This document shows positions 4,325-6,560 of a DNA stretch of 6,560 nucleotides, piece after piece. Source of the DNA: Planctomycetota bacterium. GTDB lineage: Bacteria > Planctomycetota > UBA1135 > UBA2386. The stretch is taken from NCBI GenBank assembly GCA_023433825.1, contig JAEYTU010000570.1, forward strand, positions 1 through 6,560, in the 5' to 3' direction. Position numbers and translations under genes: made by a program. The number at the start of each line of letters is the position of its first letter. Positions within the stretch are counted from its first letter, which is position 1. Below the pieces are notes generated by a model that had not been told where the DNA came from, searched no databases, and worked only from the letters and a program-made list of their open reading frames with translations.

Positions 4325-5780
4325 GGGTGCGTTCGAAGCGGATTCGTCATGGGGCACGGGTCTGCAGGTGTCGGTGCTGCTCGCCATCATCGGGCAGCTG
4401 CTCGCGATCACGTTCGTGTTGCGGGTCCTCGAGCGCGGCGGATCGCCGTCGGCGACGCTGAGTTGGGTCCTGTTCATCCTCGCAGCGCCGTACGTCGGAT
4501 TGATCGCCTATTACGCGTTGCCGCGGCGAATCAGCCGGCGTCGTCTGACGCGCCGTCGAAATCGGATCTCGTGGATCGAATCGTCGCTGGCCGGGGACCG
4601 CGAGGCCGCCGGTCCCGCCGTGTGCCCGGAGGACCCATTGGCGCGAATGCTGCACAAGATCGATCCAGACTCGGTCTGTCACGGCAACGCGCTGTCGCTG
4701 ATCGAGAGCGGGCCTGACTTCCTCGCCCGCGCCGAAGCCGTGCTCGCGAAGGCAAAGCACTTCGTCCACTTCGAGACCTACATCCTGCGTCCCGATCCGT
4801 CGGGCGTGAAGTTCATCGAACTGCTGACGAAGACGGCGCAGCGCGGCGTCCAGGTGCGTCTGCTGTACGACAGCATGGGAAGTTGGTGGCTGAAGGCGCA
4901 CCACCTGCGCGCACTGCACGAGGCCGGCGGCAAGTCGGCGCCGTTCATGCCGATGTTCTGGCGCCGCAGGCCGTTCAACCTGAACCTCCGCAATCACCGC
5001 AAGCAGTTGTTCGTCGACGGCTACGTCGGCTTCTGCGGCGGACGGAACGTCGGCGACGAGTACATGAAGGACCGGTTCGGCGAGAAGCATCGGTGGCTCG
5101 ACGCGATGGTCGAGGTCGAGGGACCCGCCGTGATGCGGATGCACCGCGCGTTCGTCGAGGACTGGTTCGGCGCGACCGAGGAGGATCTCGCGAAGCCCGA
5201 GTACTTCCCGCGTCCTGCGCCCGCCGGACCCGATCCGATCGGCGTCGTCGCGAGCGGCCCCGACAAGGCGTTCACGACGTTCCACTGGATGCTCTTTCAG
5301 ATGTTCGCGCAGGCGACGACGAGCATCGACGTGTCGTCGCCGTACGTGGTCCCGCACCAGACGATTCAGACCGCTCTGCAGGTCGCGGCGGCGCGCGGCG
5401 TGCGCGTCCGGATCTTCACCAACGGTCGCGCGTCCGAGCAGCCGGTCCTGTACCGCGCACAACGCAGCTACTACCGCGATCTGCTGGCGTCGGGCATCGA
5501 GATCTACGAGACGGTCGCCGACTACAACCATGCGAAGGCGATCGTCGTCGACGACTCGCACGTGTTCGTCGGCTCGCCGAACATCGACGTCCGGTCGACC
5601 GACCTGAACTTCGAGATCGGCGTCGTCGCGTTCCGTTCGACCATGGTCGGGAAGGTCCGAGAAGCCCTCGAACGCCATCTCGCCGCTGGTCGTCGCGTCG
5701 AGGTCGCGGATCTCGCGAGCGATTCGCGCGTGGCGCGGATCTCGCAGGGCATCTGTCGGTTGATGTCGCCGTTGCTGTGA
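4299..5780 (+). CDS. cls: Cardiolipin synthase (PLD superfamily, two HKD motifs)
   Basis: The enzyme would join two phosphatidylglycerol molecules (or a related donor pair) into cardiolipin, releasing glycerol, at the inner membrane. The 493-aa form shows two N-terminal TM helices (about 24-44 and 53-72) around the SPSATLSW loop typical of the PLDc_N domain, then a basic segment (76-90). Two catalytic motifs are intact: NHRKQLFVD with H233, K235, D240 followed by GGRNVGDEY, and NHAKAIVVD with H411, K413, D418 followed by GSPNID. Length and layout match ClsA-type synthases. The start is uncertain: ATG 4299 has AGGA (4287-4290) 8 bases upstream and is preferred. ATG 4290 adds three residues, and GTG 4368 would begin just before the first TM helix and avoid overlap with the divergent gene. 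The next gene follows after 22 bases, probably in one operon. ClsB-like or other phosphatidyltransferase activity cannot be excluded. Confidence 0.92.
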   Translation: MGLGLGLITGAFEADSSWGTGLQVSVLLAIIGQLLAITFVLRVLERGGSPSATLSWVLFILAAPYVGLIAYYALPRRISRRRLTRRRNRISWIESSLAGDREAAGPAVCPEDPLARMLHKIDPDSVCHGNALSLIESGPDFLARAEAVLAKAKHFVHFETYILRPDPSGVKFIELLTKTAQRGVQVRLLYDSMGSWWLKAHHLRALHEAGGKSAPFMPMFWRRRPFNLNLRNHRKQLFVDGYVGFCGGRNVGDEYMKDRFGEKHRWLDAMVEVEGPAVMRMHRAFVEDWFGATEEDLAKPEYFPRPAPAGPDPIGVVASGPDKAFTTFHWMLFQMFAQATTSIDVSSPYVVPHQTIQTALQVAAARGVRVRIFTNGRASEQPVLYRAQRSYYRDLLASGIEIYETVADYNHAKAIVVDDSHVFVGSPNIDVRSTDLNFEIGVVAFRSTMVGKVREALERHLAAGRRVEVADLASDSRVARISQGICRLMSPLL

Positions 5781-5802
5781 CCGCTCGACCGCGCACGAGT
5801 CG

Positions 5803-6498
5803 ATGAAGGTCGTCAGCTACAACCTGCACAAGGGCATCGGACCACGGAAGCGCGACATCCTCCCCGACGTCGTCGAGGCCGTCGCGGCGCTCGATCCCGA
5901 CATCCTCGTCTGCCAGGAAGTGCTGCATCGGCTCGACGTCGCGACGCAGAGCCAGTTCATCACGACGAGCCTCGGACATCGGCACGCGTTTGGACCAAAC
6001 GTCTTCCGCACGCGCGGTGATCACGGCAACGCCGTGTTCACGCGATTGCACATGGCGCGCTACGCCAACCTGAACCTGACCGAGTCGTTCCTCGAACGTC
6101 GCGGGATGCTGCGCGTGTGGTTGGAGGACGCGGGGCGGCCGTTCGAGTTGCTGGCCGTGCACTTCAGCCTGACCGGCACGCAGCGGCGTCGGCAGTGGCA
6201 CCGCTTGCTGCAGGCGCTCCCTGAGGACCCGGCGATGCCGGTGCTCGCGTGCGGCGACTTCAACGACTGGTCGGGCCATCTCGATCGGCTCGCCAAACGC
6301 TCAGGTGTGCTGACGAATGCGCTGTGGCAGCTGTCGCCGCGCATGCGCCGAACGTTTCCGGCCCGGCGGCCGCTGCTCGGACTCGACCGGATCTACTACC
6401 GCGGATTCACGCTGCGCTCGATCCGCGTGCTGACCGGTGAACCCTGGAACCGGCTGTCGGACCACCTGCCGGTCGAAGCGGTGTTCGAGCCGGGCTGA
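5803..6498 (+). CDS. Endonuclease/exonuclease/phosphatase-fold protein, YbhP-like
   Basis: The 231-aa product carries the full metal-dependent EEP (DNase I/exonuclease III-like) motif set: SYNLHKG with N7, CQEV with E39, HGNAVFTR (74-81), AVHFSLT with H120, CGDFNDW with D152 and N154, LDRIYY with D195, and LSDHLPV with D220-H221. All expected metal-binding and catalytic positions look intact, so it is probably an active phosphodiesterase or phosphatase; the substrate is unknown. There is no signal peptide or TM helix, so it should be cytoplasmic. It lies 22 bases after the cardiolipin synthase gene, probably co-transcribed. E. coli has a comparable pair (clsB next to ybhP), which suggests a role near phospholipid metabolism rather than DNA repair. 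The ATG at 5803 begins directly at the first strand of the fold; only a weak CGAG precedes it as ribosome site. Confidence 0.88.
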   Translation: MKVVSYNLHKGIGPRKRDILPDVVEAVAALDPDILVCQEVLHRLDVATQSQFITTSLGHRHAFGPNVFRTRGDHGNAVFTRLHMARYANLNLTESFLERRGMLRVWLEDAGRPFELLAVHFSLTGTQRRRQWHRLLQALPEDPAMPVLACGDFNDWSGHLDRLAKRSGVLTNALWQLSPRMRRTFPARRPLLGLDRIYYRGFTLRSIRVLTGEPWNRLSDHLPVEAVFEPG

Positions 6499-6510
6499 CG
6501 CCGCGGAGTC

Positions 6511-6527
6511 GCGCGCGCAACGCGCGC
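6511..6527 (+). terminator. GC hairpin after the YbhP-like gene, weak terminator candidate
   Basis: GCGCGCG (6511-6517) pairs perfectly with CGCGCGC (6521-6527) around a CAA loop, 12 bases after the stop codon. No T run follows, so it may stabilise the mRNA end or be chance in CG-rich DNA rather than terminate transcription. Confidence 0.3.
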
Positions 6528-6549
6528 CGAGTGTCACCGTCATCGCGTC

Positions 6550-6554
6550 GGAGG
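6550..6554 (+). promoter_or_regulatory. Possible ribosome binding site of a gene beyond the right edge
   Basis: GGAGG lies six bases from the window end. A start codon would fall at or just past the edge. It hints at a further plus-strand gene, but nothing in the window confirms it. Confidence 0.25.
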
Positions 6555-6560
6555 CGCCGG

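Noticed and set aside
4325..4477. N-terminal extension of the minus-strand membrane protein to 162 aa
   Set aside because: The extra 51 residues carry no membrane or domain pattern and lie over the start of the cls gene, including its first TM helix. They are better explained as antisense sequence.
4347..5678. 443-aa minus-strand frame opposite the cardiolipin synthase
   Set aside because: It is an antisense shadow of a gene with two intact HKD motifs, with no domain of its own.

Overview
The window is very GC-rich, gene-dense bacterial chromosome. It holds seven protein genes (one cut by the left edge) and one tRNA gene. An ECF-type sigma factor coupled to a single-pass membrane protein and a PDZ secretory protein, together with a degenerate receiver/helical-repeat protein, suggests Planctomycetota. 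That assignment rests on general resemblance only and is tentative. There are no insertion sequences, phage genes, CRISPR arrays or integrase genes; the content looks like ordinary core and lineage-specific chromosome.

Left part (1-1006): the 3' part of a gene whose product starts, within the window, with a receiver-like fold lacking the phospho-acceptor aspartate and continues as a helical, HEAT-like tail. It is followed by a GC-rich palindromic repeat and a strong intrinsic terminator. A complete tRNA-Thr(CGU) gene with encoded CCA follows, with a plausible promoter of its own.

Middle part (1007-3966): a probable three-gene operon. An ECF-like sigma-70 factor overlaps by 4 bases (ATGA) a single-TM protein that is the candidate anti-sigma factor. 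After a 90-base spacer carrying a helically phased heptamer repeat comes a secreted or periplasmic protein. This has a signal peptide, RQDP repeats, a lone PDZ domain, a coiled coil, a proline-rich linker and a C-terminal helix. The layout suggests a transmembrane signalling module for envelope status; the function is inferred, not shown.

Right part (3967-6560): a small two-TM membrane protein of PGPGW-like type on the minus strand converges on the PDZ gene. It is divergent from, and probably overlaps the 5' end of, a cardiolipin synthase (PLD superfamily, two intact HKD motifs). A small endonuclease/exonuclease/phosphatase-fold protein follows 22 bases later, a pairing reminiscent of clsB and ybhP in E. 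coli. The right edge shows a short hairpin and a strong Shine-Dalgarno-like GGAGG, suggesting another plus-strand gene just outside the window.

The points most worth a second look are the sigma/membrane/PDZ module, the RQDP motif encoded by two different synonymous codon sets, the phased heptamers in front of the PDZ gene, and the degenerate receiver domain.
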